DNA of 64,000 bases from Panicum virgatum (Eukaryota; Streptophyta; Magnoliopsida; Poales; Poaceae). Of the stretch, positions 21,598 to 34,860 are shown piece after piece. How positions within the stretch are numbered: position 1 is the first letter of the stretch; every line of letters begins with the position of its first letter. The translations under genes were made by a program, and so were the position numbers. The notes under the pieces are model-generated. The model did no database searches. It worked only from the letters and a program-made list of their open reading frames with translations, and was not told the DNA's origin. Location: positions 18,832,403-18,896,402 of the forward strand of contig NC_053144.1 of assembly GCF_016808335.1 (NCBI RefSeq), read 5' to 3'.

Positions 21598-22367
21598 TAA
21601 ATTTAGTAGTACTCAAGCACGACACCATCAGCATGTGTTGTGGTGAATCTGGTCCAAAACTCGGGAAGTGTTGAAATAACGCCGACAACAGCGGCCACCC
21701 GCAAGCCGCTACTGACCACGTTACTCGTAGAGAATGCACATGGCTTGCCGCACGACCGCAGCGAAACATGTTATCCAGATTACCTTGGGATTCTTTGAGA
21801 TTATCCACGAGCTCAGAAGAGAAACTAAAGACACGGTTCTGAAGTCCGTGATCGGATAGAGAAGTTGCTTCGAACGATCGTCCAAGCAAAGCATCCTTCG
21901 GAGTTGACAATGAACACAGATGCGTTATACTTGAGTTCTTCCAACAAATGAGTGGACGTGACTGATAGCAATTTCTATAAAAATGATTGAACATAACTAC
22001 ACAAGGCACAAGTTCATGTGCTGCTCAGAAAGACTATCTCTACAATGGGGACGATTCGGCAATTTCCACGCCCCACAAACCATTTGAGACTTGAGTGCCG
22101 TGTGAAGCATTCTAATGACCTACAATTGTACTTAATGATAAGATATTGCATACCCATATGATAATCATAACTCAGAAGCTGTTCAGCAACTGTGTTCATG
22201 TTTTTTTTACAACTGCTAGTTTGCCAAGAAGCAAAGCTACATGCAAATCGTGGTCAACATTTTCATTTGAAAGGTTGTAGCTAATGAAATGTTAGGAACT
22301 GAATTGAGACAGCACATGCACTTACGACTTATCTGAATCTCGCTAGCACAGGACTGGTGTAGTTGTG

Positions 22368-25300
22368 CTATCTTGATACTTTCCACTTCTGAACCTTTAC
22401 ATCTTGCAGCTTTAGTTTGAGCTTCATCATACCGGCTTGAACTTGCACTTCATTTTTGGATAAATCTATTTTGACTACAGTAGCTTGGTTCTTGAGCTTA
22501 GGAACATAAACTGAATCTCCAACTTCCGGAATTCCATCTTCTTCATCTAAGGATAAAAAGTAAGGAAAAGTTGCCAGTTTAACTTGTCTTCAGAATGTGA
22601 AGGTTAATACTAATACAAAAACAAAGGAGTTTCCCATATAACCTTTACCGTCAGCTGATGTGGCCAAGTCGGTATCTGTATTATGTGCCTTTCCCATGGC
22701 AGCAGTACTTGTTGGCATGTGATCCTTCACTCTCTCAGATTTGGCGTTGTCTGCAGCCTTCTCTTCTTCTTTTACTCTTTCAGCTATTGCGGATTCCTGG
22801 AACTGCTGAAACTTCTTACGAATGATAGAACGGGCCATAACTGCATACTCTGAAATTACTCTCGCCTTCCGTTTTCTCTGAGCGGAAGTGTGGTCTACAA
22901 TGTTCCTTTGTGCCAGTTCCAAGTTATTATGAAGCTCCTTGGACTGCCTGAGACAGCATCAATAATGGGCAGAAGATATCATTTGACTTAAGAAGTTCCA
23001 CCTCTGAAGAAGACACAACACAAGACAAGCAGTTTACACTTCACACAATAAGACATGAGAAAAGATATGGAATAAAAGTTCAGTTAGAAGGCATAAATAC
23101 AAAGTCAAAGAAGGAATTGAACAATACATGCCTCAAAATCAGCTCTACTTGTTTTCATCAAAAGAAGGTGCAGGTTGAGCGAAACATTACAGAAAGAAAA
23201 AAGCAAAGAATGTGTGGCATGGAAAGAGAAGAAAGCATAGTCAGCGCAGAACTGCCAAATACACAAATCTATGTATAGATAAGTCCTCACATAAGAAGGT
23301 GTTGTGCCTTCTGAAGATCTTGTTGATAATCTTGTTTGAATCTTTCCATGTCCATTATCAACTGCAAAAGATGAACTTATAGTACTCAACCTTTTCGGAT
23401 AATAATTCAATTACATGCAAGCTACGAGGGCTAGGATCAATAAAGCTTTCCTTTATTTTTTTTAAAAAATGCAAGTTCTGTGTGCAGGCACCGAAGAAAA
23501 CATACACAGGAACCCCCAAACATTAAAAATTGCAGCAATGCAATTCAAAGGAAATCGTTATTGGGCCTCCCATTCTCTCAGTTAACCATTACGGAGAAAC
23601 AGACTAGTGTCTATCTACTATCCTAGCAACTCATAATGAACAAACCCATTATTTCAAAAAAAAAAAATGAACCAACACAAATTGATAATGCAAATACAAC
23701 TATACACAGGGGGGGGGGGGATTAGTACAACGAATAGAGGATGACCCTGTCTTAACTTACAGCATTTATCTCTGCACCAGCTGTTCCAAGTAAACGCCTA
23801 GAGCTTTCCACTATATCCGAGGGCAAACCCAGCCTTTCAGCAATATTTATTGCATTTGAGCGGCCTACATGTGTAACAAGGCATGAGCACAAAAGAAGAA
23901 TAATGAACTAAGAGCAGGTGCTACGTATTAGTGCAGACAACAGTCAAAAACATTATTTAGCCCTGTGTAAAACATGAAGCCATTCAGCTAGTGTCAAAAT
24001 GCATATGAGGTGTCCCATTAGTTCATTAGTGAAGAACTGAAGAATGAAGGTAAGATTGTGAACTTTATGAACATAGTGCTGTTTCATAAGGCTTAAACTT
24101 TTTCCATGCTAGAACAAATAAGAAGCACAGGATTAAACAATGCAGATCTCCTTGGCCTTGTAAAAAAGCACATAACACGAGATGTGGAATTCCAGCATCG
24201 GTGATAATGTGATATGATTGGCTAGAGGAGTCACCCTGTTTGAAAAAGGAAATAATTGCAAAAATAGGACTACAAACATTGACCACTCGTGATTTTGCCA
24301 CTGGGTGCAGACTGTTAGCGCGCCCCACCTAGCCAACCCGACCATAAAACCCAGGTATTATAGTGGGAGGGGTGGGGGCTTTTATCCATAGTCCATCATT
24401 CCCCCTACGGCGTGCGAGCCCGGCGTAGCCCGCAGCAGGTCTCAGCACACGAGAGGCGCAAGGGAAATCGCGCAGCGGAAATGCGTGGCCGGGTGGGTTC
24501 GAACCCGGGACCTCGGCTCTGGTACCATGTTAGCGCGCCCCACCTAGCCAACCCGACCATAAAACCCAGGTGTTATAGTGAGAGGGGTGGGGGCTTTTAT
24601 CCATAGTCCATCACAGACACTCAACTTAAATACGAAAGCCTTCTAGGATCTACTAAGGGCAGTGGCCCAAGCAAACATGAATATAATGATTGGGAAGGGA
24701 AAGGAAACATAAGGCAACCTGGTATTCCCCATAATATTTTGAAGGTGGGCTTTAAATTCTCCTCATCAAATTCCACGCATGCATTCTCAAATGAGTTATT
24801 GCTGAAAGTATTTACAACAATGAGTCATGTTCCGCAAAACATCAATACTGTTCAATGTTCAGTATTTGCTAGGCAACTAGTTTGCGTTTACTACTATGTT
24901 TAAGAATCATTTAAGTGAAATATTCCATAAAATTATGCAAAAAAATTTCTTTCCTTACTCATTATGTAAGCTGGGGAGAAGAAACTATGAAGTGGTATCA
25001 GCAATTCAGCATCAAGGGATACAGGAACAATCTATATTGCCTCACAAACAATAACTTGCACTAGAATTGTTGGTTTTCACTTTTCACAGCAATGTTATTT
25101 GGAACTAGGAATGATAAGACAGCTCACAAAAGAAATTTCAGCTTTTAAAGCAAGAGAGGAATAGGTCAACACGGCTTAGCAGTAAAAAAAATGTGATCCT
25201 TAGCCAGTATCATTCAACCTGCACCCAAGTCTTGTTTTGTAACCATTTTCATTTCGCACTTGCACCAGCCAGATATAGTTTAGACATTGTTGGATCATAG

Positions 25301-28300
25301 ATGGTGCTATAAATGGTGCAAATTTTGGTGGATGGATTGTTCTGGGGGAGAATTATTTCTTCAAAGGAAACGGTGAAAGAAGAAATCATTTATAGGTCAA
25401 GTATATGACTTTATTTTTTCAAAAATACTTTTAGTTGGTGTTGAAAGCATAAAGAACTCACAATCTATACCCTGAACCTTCATTTCATTTGGTGCATAAT
25501 ATATAAGTATTCTCAATACTTAGAAATTAATTTGATCCACACACACACCCAAAAAAGAAAATTCCAGAGAATAAGAGATCAACTTAATTCAGTATAAGAT
25601 CATTGTTAGAATTTTATTCTACCGTAATACAAGAGAATTTCGAGCTTGGAATGATGTAAACCTGTATTTCAGTGTTTTAAGTTCTCCATGATGAGTTGTT
25701 GCTAATGTCAGAAAGGAGCCAACTTCAGCAAAAGATTCCAAAAGAGACATCCCCAAAGCTGCTCCTTCAAGTGGGTTTGTCCCAGCACCTACCTATTACA
25801 TGTCACCACGGATTTAGAAGACTTAAAGTTCAGAAGGTGCTTGAATCATGAAACAGTCCTTCGTCAGCAAAAACATTCTAGTGATGACTTCAGCACAAGG
25901 TATCATCGAACAGCAATGCATTTTGATATTCTTAGAATACAAACAATTGCCACATCCAACTAATGGTTCAAAAGGCACTAGGCACTAGGTGCCTTAGGCG
26001 CTCCTAAGCTGTTGTACTTTTTCCGCTCAGCTAGGGTCATGCCTTGTTAATAAGAGGAAATATGTTATCTTGAAACAAAGAATTTGGCATTATCATGCAT
26101 CGATGTGTTCCATGACCATAATTCATCTTCCTTCATCCCTAATTTTTTCCATCTCTCGTATATAGATCAAGTCATAAACCATCCAAGGCAGAAAAACATT
26201 TTATTTTTGAGGAAGTCCAGAGGGGAGACCCCTACCTAGATTTTTTTTTTGAAGGACTACCTAGATTTTATTGATCATGCAGAATGCTGTACAAGTGCAT
26301 ATGGTTATGACATGACCATAATGTAAGCACCAATGCATTCTGGGAATCTTACAACATAAACAATCTCTATTGCAAATTTGCAAGGGGTATTTGTCAGAAT
26401 TCAGAAACATGCATTCTTTAATCTGAACTTTCTGCAGCATGAATAATATGGGGTATATGACTGTTAGAGAAAAGAGACAAGAATCGCACAGAAAGCATAA
26501 TGAAAAACATAATCAGCAAGCGAGCGATGCCTACAAACATAACCAAGGAATCAAGATGCATCTAGTATTTATCAAGATAGTGGATAAACTGCTTACCTCA
26601 TCCAGAAGGACCAAAGACTCTGAAGTTGACTCTGCGCGAATGGCCTAATAAAGAAGAAGGCTTGAATTTCATATTGATAGCTACGGATTCAGACAGCTAG
26701 AAATGAAGCTTAACCTTTTTGTGTAAAGATGCATTCATTCAGTAACACAATCATTTAAGAGAGTTAGGATTTAGAAATGAGAAAAATGTAATACTAAAGC
26801 ATACACCAATCTGCTTCAGATGCCCAGAAAATGTAGAGAGTGACTGGGTCAAAGATTGCTCGTCTCCAATGTCAGCATAAACAGCGTTGAACCATGGGAT
26901 TTTTACTGGTTCAGAAGCTAGAATGTACAGACCTGCAACAAAATGGAAAATATCATGCAAGATATTCCAGTGTGTACTCACTGAGAAGTGAGAATACTTA
27001 AAATGTAGTTGGAAAGTACTTATATCTTTGGTTTCCTTTTTCAAGAAAATGTGTAGTTGGTGAAACTACATCAATCATTCCAAAACAACACAACATTAAA
27101 ATATTCCGCAATTACAAAATCTACAAAAGTCTATTTAAGTACGTAACGTTAATATTAGCAGTGAAACAATATGCATGTTGTTCCTCCATTACCTATCTTA
27201 GCCATTAACGATGCCAGACCAACAGTCTTTAAGCTGATTGTTTTACCCCCTGTATTTGGGCCAGTTATGACCAAAACCGTAGTTTCTTCACCAATCATAA
27301 AATCTACTGGTACTGGCTGGTCTTTCTCCAGCTGGGAAACCTGCAAATGGGCGCATAAATTATCCAATGAAACTAACAACAATCATCATTCATACAAAAC
27401 AAAAACTAACCCTAAGTTTCATAGAATCGAGGTCTGATGCCAGTTGATCTTCTGCAATATCTTGCCCGTATATCCTCCTCCTCCGAATCTCCTATAACAT
27501 GGAAGTAAAATGATAATCACGTAACTACAAATTGACAAATAGCAAATGAAACAGTTCTTATACTCAAGACTATTCAGGAAAGAAAACAAATGTATCATCG
27601 CCTTCAACCGATATTCTTTTATTTAAGGAAAGAATAAGTGAAATAACTTGGAGCAAGATAAACTTACCGCTGCGGCACTAGCAACATCCCTTTTCGCACG
27701 GTCGAGATTTTCCTGGTATTTCTGGAGAAGTAGTGGATGGTATGCATTTGGCATGTACAGTTTCCATGCCTTTTTAGTGGGGTGAGCTGAGGAAGTTTCC
27801 TTGGCAGACCCACCTGTAGCACTAGTAACAGTTTCGTTCTCAAAGTTCGACAAGTACAGGTCAGGAAATGTGCCATCATATGCTATACTGTATTTTGCAC
27901 GAGCTGTGACCTGAAAAACAAACAGTGAACATGTTCAGTTAAGTCAAAAAAAAAAACTGGGGAAAACATGTGCTAGAAATGCCATTCCACGGTTTCCAAG
28001 CTAATAGTAACATCATTACATGTGATGCAAATACTGTGAATTTTGACCTTTCTAGTGTTCAGTGTGGTATTTTCAGAAAAGTATAATTGACTTAACCCTG
28101 AAGACCCAGATCTAAGTAGATCAGATTTTTAGACTCTATCATCTGACAGTGTGTAATGTCAACTCTAGCATTTTGTTGGACTGCCAACCACAAGACAGCA
28201 GATAATGGTACACAACTTTCTGCTAGACATCTTATCAAGAAATTGAGTACATACTGAAATTGTATTAGTGCCATGTATTTTCACTTAAATTCCAACATGG

Positions 28301-31300
28301 ATCAGGCTAAATCGTGCTTCCTGGCGGTGAATTATTCGATGGGTAAGTTTGATGAGGATATTTTCACGATAGGAAGTAAGAAATATATTCATAGTTCAGA
28401 ATTAAGAATTAAGAAAAACCTATCGTTGGGTGCCTGTAAACAAATGCACAACTAATGGTGCACCAACCAGAACCAAAACAAATCAGTATGTCCTATGCTA
28501 TAAATGGTTGATGCTGTCTCAATAATACACAATTAAGATAGTGAAACAAGTAAAGAACTACAGAAAATTATAACCTGTAAGCATTTAATAACTGCAATAT
28601 AAGCATATAAACTTTTATGTTCATATATATGTTGTCCATAGTTCCTACTTCCTAGACGAGTTTTCATACACCACTACACCAGAAAATGAAGTAAAGATCC
28701 ATAGAAAAAAAAACTGTACCTTATCAAGTTTGATTGTTTCCTGCAGCGAACTTTGAATGCTATCAAGTTCAAGAAGAATCTGTGAATAAAAGAAGCAGAC
28801 ATAAGATAACAGCACATCGCAAAATCAAATTAGCCATCTACTACAACCTTATCTGTAAGTTTTGATAAGACATCCAGTTCAGCTTTAGCCACTAGAGCTC
28901 TTGATTCCTGCAACTCATCGTTCAACGGAACAGCAGCAATTGGTTCTATCATACTTCCGGCATCTGATCCGCTACAGCACATGATGATATTTATCAAAAT
29001 ATAACCTTGAACTTGAATTACCAAATCAAATTACAGTTATAGACATGTTTCTTTTACACACTGGTCATAAATTGTTAAATAAATTGTTGAAGAAACAGAA
29101 AAGGGTTCAAGTAAACAGTCATTACTCTAGCACATACAGATGTAAAAATGTTTGACTCACCTGGAGAGCAGTAACCCATCAAAAGTCGAAGACTTATCCC
29201 CGGTTGTTCTAATACAACATCTTCCATTTACAATGCATACTTCCTAGAGAAAATTAACGGTTTTTAATTCATTGAATAAGATGCTTTCTTAGCAATAAGT
29301 GAGTTTAATGAAACAATACCGACAAGGAAGCTTCATTATCAACATTGCGCATCAACTTGTCCATAAGCTGGTATAACTGCAAAAGTTAATGAGATGCACC
29401 TTTCAAGAACTGATCGATGTCAACAGCTTAGCTTGTAAAATGTGCCTTTTAAACGCAACTAAGGCAGAAATATGGATACCAAGCTAGGATACGATATTTA
29501 GTCCAGTAATATGCAAAAAAAATCAAGCTTTTAGTTGGTGGTGAAGAAACATAACTTTTAGGTAATTCAGTCAGGGAAAAAAATAGTTGAGGAAAGATAA
29601 CTTATACTCCATAGCACATAGCTGGCACCTGGCAAATAAGTATGGCATTGCTGAAATAATAAAAACGAAAAGGATATCCAGAACCACCTACCCTGCTCTC
29701 TAGGAGCTGAACTCGCTCTCTATGCCGCCTTAGCTCAGGGCTCTGGAAAAGAAATAATTTCTTCGAGTTAGGAAAGCATAGTCCAGAGGAGATCATAAAA
29801 TGGGACGTAAAAAGTAACAGCTAGGATAATTTATAAGGAATTATAAGAAAAGAAAAGTACAAAAGACAATCTATATAAGTTACGATAAAAAAACACTTAG
29901 CAGACACTAGAACAACTACTGGTAATAACGAACTAATTAAAGTCGCTTCAACATCTGTATAGTTATACTAAATTTTTATACAGTGATGAAGGGTGAGTAA
30001 GCATATATGAATGGCCTCTGGATTAATGATATGATGCCACATCACTTGATCACAAAGAATTTAAACATGGATGACTGTCATTTTCATGTTTACCCCTCTA
30101 TTGATTTAATCAGCAGAATGTTGAGGTATTGACATTCATGAGTTTGAGAATGAAATGCTTATTGAACTAGTATAACATTACTAGAAGGAAACAGAAGTAA
30201 AAATAGGGTGCAAGAACCAAACCGCAGTATCTTTTACAGAACCATCATCATCAACGATATCTTGTATGGATTTCACAAGTGACTTGTTAATGGCAGCATC
30301 TAAAATCTGTAGTTAAGAACAGGAGCATTCAGCATACTGCACTGCCATGAATGGTTGAATAATAGTTTATGGATAAATGCAAAGATAACAAAAGCTGAGA
30401 TGTGCTTACTGTTTCTGTAAGAGTTGTTAATCGACTACACGAGCCTTCATCCAGCTTCATGGCAGCTTTAATATTTACTTGCAAGGATTCAACAAACAGC
30501 ATCAGGCTAGCAACTGCCACTGCTTCCAGGCCTTTTATCACGGCACCTCCAGAAACACAATGTATTGCCGACTCTATCTTCATTTCACCATCAACAGAAA
30601 AACAAAAGATTCAATAGTGTGTTCACACACTTACATAACTGGGCTTTTGTCACTTACATAACTGCGCTTTTGTGCCCAAGAATGTAAAGAAAAATGAAGT
30701 GCGAAGAACAGTGGTACTGAAATTCGATCATCAGCAATTAAGATCAAGACCACAAACAGATTCAGAAACCTGTGCATATATTATCCATGGATCATTTGGT
30801 ACTAAAATTTACTTCATGTAGTCACATCACTGTTACATTACTATGCTTTTTTTTTCTAAAAGTTAAACATGTCATAAGACAGCAGGGAATGAACTTATGT
30901 CTGAACACATTAGGCTACAGAAGCTTCACACAATTTGCATAATTAACGAATTTCGTGAGAATAAACTGTCAGACCGTTATTTCATGCATCCTGAGTCCTC
31001 ACCGCAACTGTATCCAGCCCAGAGAAATCCATCGCCCCACCGGCGTTGTCAAGCAGCCACACTGCCACCTCCGTCTCCTGGAGCAGCCTCTGGCTCTGCT
31101 CATAGCTCACGCCCTCCACCTCCCACAGTTGTTTCTGCGCCCACAAAGCAAACCGCGCCACACCTGGCGTCAGAGCCAACCCCTCCGGCAGCAGTACGCC
31201 GGCAACGAGACATGGCACCCTAGTCCTAGGGGATCGGAGCGCGATACCTTGGTGGCGTCGCGGCCGTGGGCGGTGCCGGCGAAGGAGGCGACGGCGTCGC

Positions 31301-31478
31301 ATACCTTGCCCCACTCGAGGAGGCGGAGGCTGCGGGCGGACGGCGAGAGCGAGGAGGCAGCGCCGGCGGCGAGGGCGCGGAGGCGGAGGCGGATGAGGGG
31401 GCGCGGGCGGAGCCGGACGGCGGGGGCGGGCGTGGGGAGGAGAGGTGAGGTGAGGCCGGTGGTGGAGAGGCGAAGCAT
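22368..31478 (-). CDS. MUTS2: MutS2 homologue (MutS family ATPase), 20 exons, probably organelle-targeted
   Basis: I spliced it by hand with GT-AG junctions. Exons: 31248-31478, 31003-31134, 30410-30577, 30223-30306, 29692-29742, 29320-29376, 29161-29243, 28848-28971, 28720-28779, 27668-27910, 27411-27491, 27193-27340, 26805-26932, 26597-26644, 25662-25792, 24719-24801, 23761-23864, 23291-23361, 22649-22947, 22368-22546. They total 2505 nt, an uninterrupted 834-aa frame ending TAG 22368-22370. The first about 40 residues are Ser/Arg/Pro-rich, like a transit peptide. Walker [10 protein letters not shown] is at about residues 464-472, the signature segment [12 protein letters not shown] at about 518-529, Walker B LVLLDE at 541-546, the D-loop GAGTNP just after, and the H-loop ATTHHGEL at about 577-584. 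MutS2 proteins lack the mismatch-reading N-domain and act on branched DNA or recombination. A C-terminal Smr nuclease domain is not seen. An in-frame start at 31589 would add 37 residues. Confidence 0.93.
24313..24613 (-). mobile_element. Complete miniature LTR retrotransposon (TRIM/SMART type), 301 bp, in a MutS2 intron
   Basis: Two 86-bp direct repeats, 24313-24398 and 24528-24613, both start TGTTAGCGCGCCCC and end ATAGTCCATCA, with about two differences. They are flanked by CAGAC on both sides (24308-24312 and 24614-24618), a perfect 5-bp target duplication. On the minus strand the PBS TGGTACCAGAGC (tRNA-Met type) directly follows the right LTR, and a polypurine tract GTAGGGGGAA directly precedes the left LTR. 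The 129-bp internal region has no coding capacity. It lies in the intron between exons 17 and 16 of the MutS2 gene, on the same strand. Movement would need proteins from another element. Confidence 0.92.
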
Positions 31479-31589
31479 CAGGACGAGGGCAGGAGGTTGC
31501 AGCCTTGCCGGTGATGGGGGCTGGGGAGGAAGCGAAGCGGGAGGAGGAAGTTGCCCGCCGTTTTTGGATAGGACCGGGCGGATGAACAA

Positions 31590-32731
31590 GGCGTTTCCGC
31601 CTTCGGAGTAGTAGTCACGAATTCGCTTCCTCTATGTCACAACCCGAAGCACACGCCTAATCGTATGTCTGAATCTTGAGCTACGGCATGATTACAAGGT
31701 TTATCAATTGTATTTGTATCTTTCAATTGTATTTGTATCTTTTTCAGATCATGCTACGGGCTGATCACACCAGCGCCATGAGAAATGTTCTTTTCATGCC
31801 CTGGCCTGGCATCTGGAACTGAGAGGCGAATCTGCCCTTTTTTTTCCTGATAATTGATCATTTGTGGTTTATTAGCTTCAGTACGCAGCTTCTGGAATGA
31901 CGTTTTGTGAGCACAACACAGCTGTGTTTTGTGAGCACAACACAGCTTGTATCTGCATCTGTCAATTCGTCATGTACATGTGACATGTGACATGTCTGCT
32001 CTTGTTTTGAGTAAATGTTCGTTTGTTGCTTGGCAATGCAATCTGAAATTGAGAGAGGAATCTGCTGTTCTTTTTCCTGAAATATGAACCTGTGGCTTGG
32101 ATTTCCTGAAAATGCATGAGCATCTTGCCGAGCCCTGTCCTGTACTTTTGGACTTGTTTTTCTGATGCTGAATCTTGCAGTCTTCTTTTTGGTTCATCTG
32201 CTGGAAGCCTGGAACATACACAGCATGTCAACATGCACGCAAATCTCGTTGGAGATGCTCTTTGGTTCATCTGCTGGAACATATAGATGCTTCTGGAATA
32301 AGGACAGTTTGTTTCACATTGCCTCTGAAACTGATTGAATGAAAGCAAATTCACATACACGAAGGACAGGACCTACCTCCTTCCGCCCACGCACCGCCCG
32401 CCGACCACGACGACCGGTGCGCGCACGACTCCCGCCACTGCCGGTTTGGCCCATCCAAATTCGGATCGCGGGGATTGATGACACTAGTGGGCCGTCAAAC
32501 GTCGTGGCTCCATGGCCCAGCTGATCGGTACTAGAGATGAAGCCGCGGCGCGGCTGCTGCGGCTGTGTCGTCTCTCCCCCATCAGGCCATCTGGGCGTGG
32601 ACAGGGAGGCCGCCGGCCGCCGGTCGCCGGAGGTGAAGAAGAAGAGGCGCAGTTCATAGCACACCACCCACTACTTCGATCTTCGACCCAGTGAATCTAG
32701 ATATGCGTTCCTATTCAGCTATTCCTAAGCC
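31590..32731. promoter_or_regulatory. Shared intergenic region between MutS2 (leftward) and the PPR gene (rightward)
   Basis: About 1.25 kb separates the two divergent start codons (31478 and 32732). It holds two small direct duplications: GTTTTGTGAGCACAACACAG (about 31901-31945, two copies) and TTCAATTGTATTTGTATCTT (about 31702-31742, two copies). The part from 32350 to 32690 is GC-rich and probably the PPR 5' leader. No clear TATA box was identified. Confidence 0.4.
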
Positions 32732-32965
32732 ATGAAGGCTGAGAAGCCGTCCCTCATTGCCTCCCTGGAGCGCACCATCTGCGACCGCGCACGGTCGAGG
32801 AGCCTGGGCCCGCGCGACGCGCTCCGCCTATCCGACAAACTTCTCCGTCAGCCGCGGCCCAGGCCCGGCTCACCCACCGCCTTCGATCACCTCCTCGCCG
32901 CCGCCGCCCGTGGCAACGACGATGGCGTTGCGCGCGCCGTCTCCCTCTTCGGCCGCATGGCCGGA

Positions 32966-34213
32966 TGTAGTGTCCAGACGGCTGTAACTGCTGGGATAAT
33001 CCGGATAGCAGGTTCGGAAGGTAGAAGGGGAAAGAATCAAGGGAAAATTTGCCAGAGGACACGGTAAGAAGTTGTTCTTTGGTGTAGACCATTAAAATTT
33101 TGTGGCTTTGCCAAAAGACATTATAATTCTGTGACCATTTGCTGTAAGACACTAGACCACTTATAATATTCAAGTTTAATATGAGGATACTGGAAATGAC
33201 TAATCTACCCTTCCCTATCTTCTACCTGGGCATGACTCGATTCTACCCCCAACCGGCCGATTCGGGTACATCGTCGCCCTGCGAACTCATCGTCGCTGAT
33301 GCCGCCTGGAGGAATCCCCGCCGGGATCGAGTGCCGCGGCCGCCAGGAGCAAGCCCCACTGTCGGAATCGAGCGCTGCGGCCGCCGGGAGCAAGCCATAC
33401 TGCTGGAATCGACCACCACGGCCCGCTTGAGCGAGCACCGCATGGAGGGTTGTGGGCAGGCGGACATCCTCAACCTCCTGGTCGTCGCCTCCCGGCGTTG
33501 ATGGCCGCGCCAAGCCGTGCTTCCCTAGCTAGTCCCCTTGGTCCTCGTAGCGGGCTTGCGGCGTTGTTGCCCGAGCTGCTGGTGGACAAGCAGCTGCTGT
33601 AGATCCCGCGATGAGCACCTACAGCTTAAGCGGATCACGACCACGACCCCAGCAACGGCAGCAAGCGCAACGAGTTGATGACTAGCAGCCAAGCCTCAAT
33701 GGAGCCGGAATAGTGCAGAATGAGGTGCTCCAATCCAAATCCACCATCGGCGTTGAGCGCAAGAGAGAGCCGGCCATAGCAGCGGTAGGGATATAATTGT
33801 CCTGTATGAGTGTTTTGTGACCCATTTGGATAGAAAATATTATTGTATGAGCTATAGTGTCCCCTGGCAAATTAACATAGAATTGTAATGTCTCTCAGCA
33901 AAGTCATATTTTTTTAGTGGCCTACAGCAAAAGACACCTTTTAACGGTATCCACCAGCCAATTTTGCCAAGAATCAAAAGGGTTCGAGAGGGGAGAAGCA
34001 CCGAGGGAGAGGAGAGCTCGGAAGGAGAAGAGAGATTCAGATAGGATAGTTTTACTTCATGATTTTCCGATGTCCCAACCATAATGAATCTGAGTACATA
34101 TAAGCAACAAAACTGGGCTACACGTGCCCGATAACAACCCAAGGCCCATGCTGAAAATTACAACTCATGATTAAAGAAATGACTAATCCTGTGTCTTACC
34201 ATCGACCGTGACA
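32966..34213 (-). repeat. 3' LTR of the Reina-like element, interrupted by a MULE
   Basis: LTR parts 32966-33040 and 33978-34213 align with the right LTR 40710-41021. The gap between them is the MULE plus its duplicated target. The outside is flanked by CCGGA. Confidence 0.9.
33041..33968. mobile_element. Non-autonomous MULE (Pack-MULE candidate) inside the LTR
   Basis: A 928-bp insert flanked by a perfect 9-bp duplication, AAGAATCAA at 33032-33040 and 33969-33977, which is the Mutator target length. The ends are long degenerate inverted repeats of about 125 bp: the left begins GGGAAAATTTGCCAGAGGAC, the right reversed begins GGCAAAATTGGCTGGTGG, and further in both have GACATTAnAATTCT and GACACTA. 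The inside (about 33230-33700) is GC-rich and gene-like, with a duplicated motif CGGCCGCCNGGAGCAAGCC at about 33339 and 33378. No transposase is present. The GC-rich core may be captured host DNA, but I cannot name the source. Confidence 0.82.
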
Positions 34214-34842
34214 ATGCCTCCGCCTTGAGTACCAGCCGGTCCCCAGGCTGGTGCAGTAGGAAACTTTTCTTTCAGCACGTAGTAATCTTCCCAGGTCGCC
34301 ATCTCAAAAGGCAGACCGCTCCACTTGATCTTCACCTGTGTGACAGCCGAACTCCCCTTCTTGACCAGGCGACGGTCAAGAATGAGTTCAGGAAAGACAT
34401 CCATAGTATCTAGGTTAGGAATGACACCAATATCATCAAATACTGGAGTAAAGTCAGGTACCGATGGCTTCAATTGAGAAACATGGAACACCGGGTGGAC
34501 TTGAGCATGGGCAGGAAGCTTAAGTTTGTAAGCTGCCTGACCAATCCGTTCCAGGATCTTGTATGGCCCAAAGTACTTGAATGCCAATTTGGGAAATGGT
34601 CTGTTGGCAACAGAAGACTGAGCGTATGGCTGGAGCTTCAGAAAGACTGAATCACCCACCTGGAACTGTCGAGGTGATCTGTTTTTGTCAGCATAGTGCT
34701 TCATCTTGGTCTGAGCACGATTAAGATGGTCCTTCAATCTAGAGAACAAGAGCTGCCTATCCTGCAAGAATGAGGAGGCTTCTGTGTCATTTTCACCAGG
34801 AATTCTTGGAACAATGCCCAGGTTAGGATCCACACCATACAA
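34183..34842 (-). pseudogene. Integrase C-terminus with chromodomain-like tail (Reina-like element)
   Basis: The frame holds the region following the integrase core (SPRQFQVGDSVFLKLQPYAQ, then AFKYFGPYKILERIGQAAYK) and ends with a chromodomain-like segment KIKWSGLPFEMATWEDY near residues 183-199. It is separated from the integrase core frame by an in-frame TAG just upstream (about 34861). Chromodomains direct integration of this retroelement group to particular chromatin. Confidence 0.8.
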
Positions 34843-34860
34843 GGCCTTGAAAGGAGTGCA

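Noticed and set aside
21557..22009. 150-codon minus-strand frame downstream of MutS2
   Set aside because: It overlaps a MITE at one end, has no domain, and does not splice sensibly with the MutS2 3' end, which has its own stop.
24412..24606. 64-codon frame and a GGTTCGAACCC tRNA-like box
   Set aside because: Both are inside the 301-bp LTR element. The box adjoins the PBS and no tRNA cloverleaf can be drawn.
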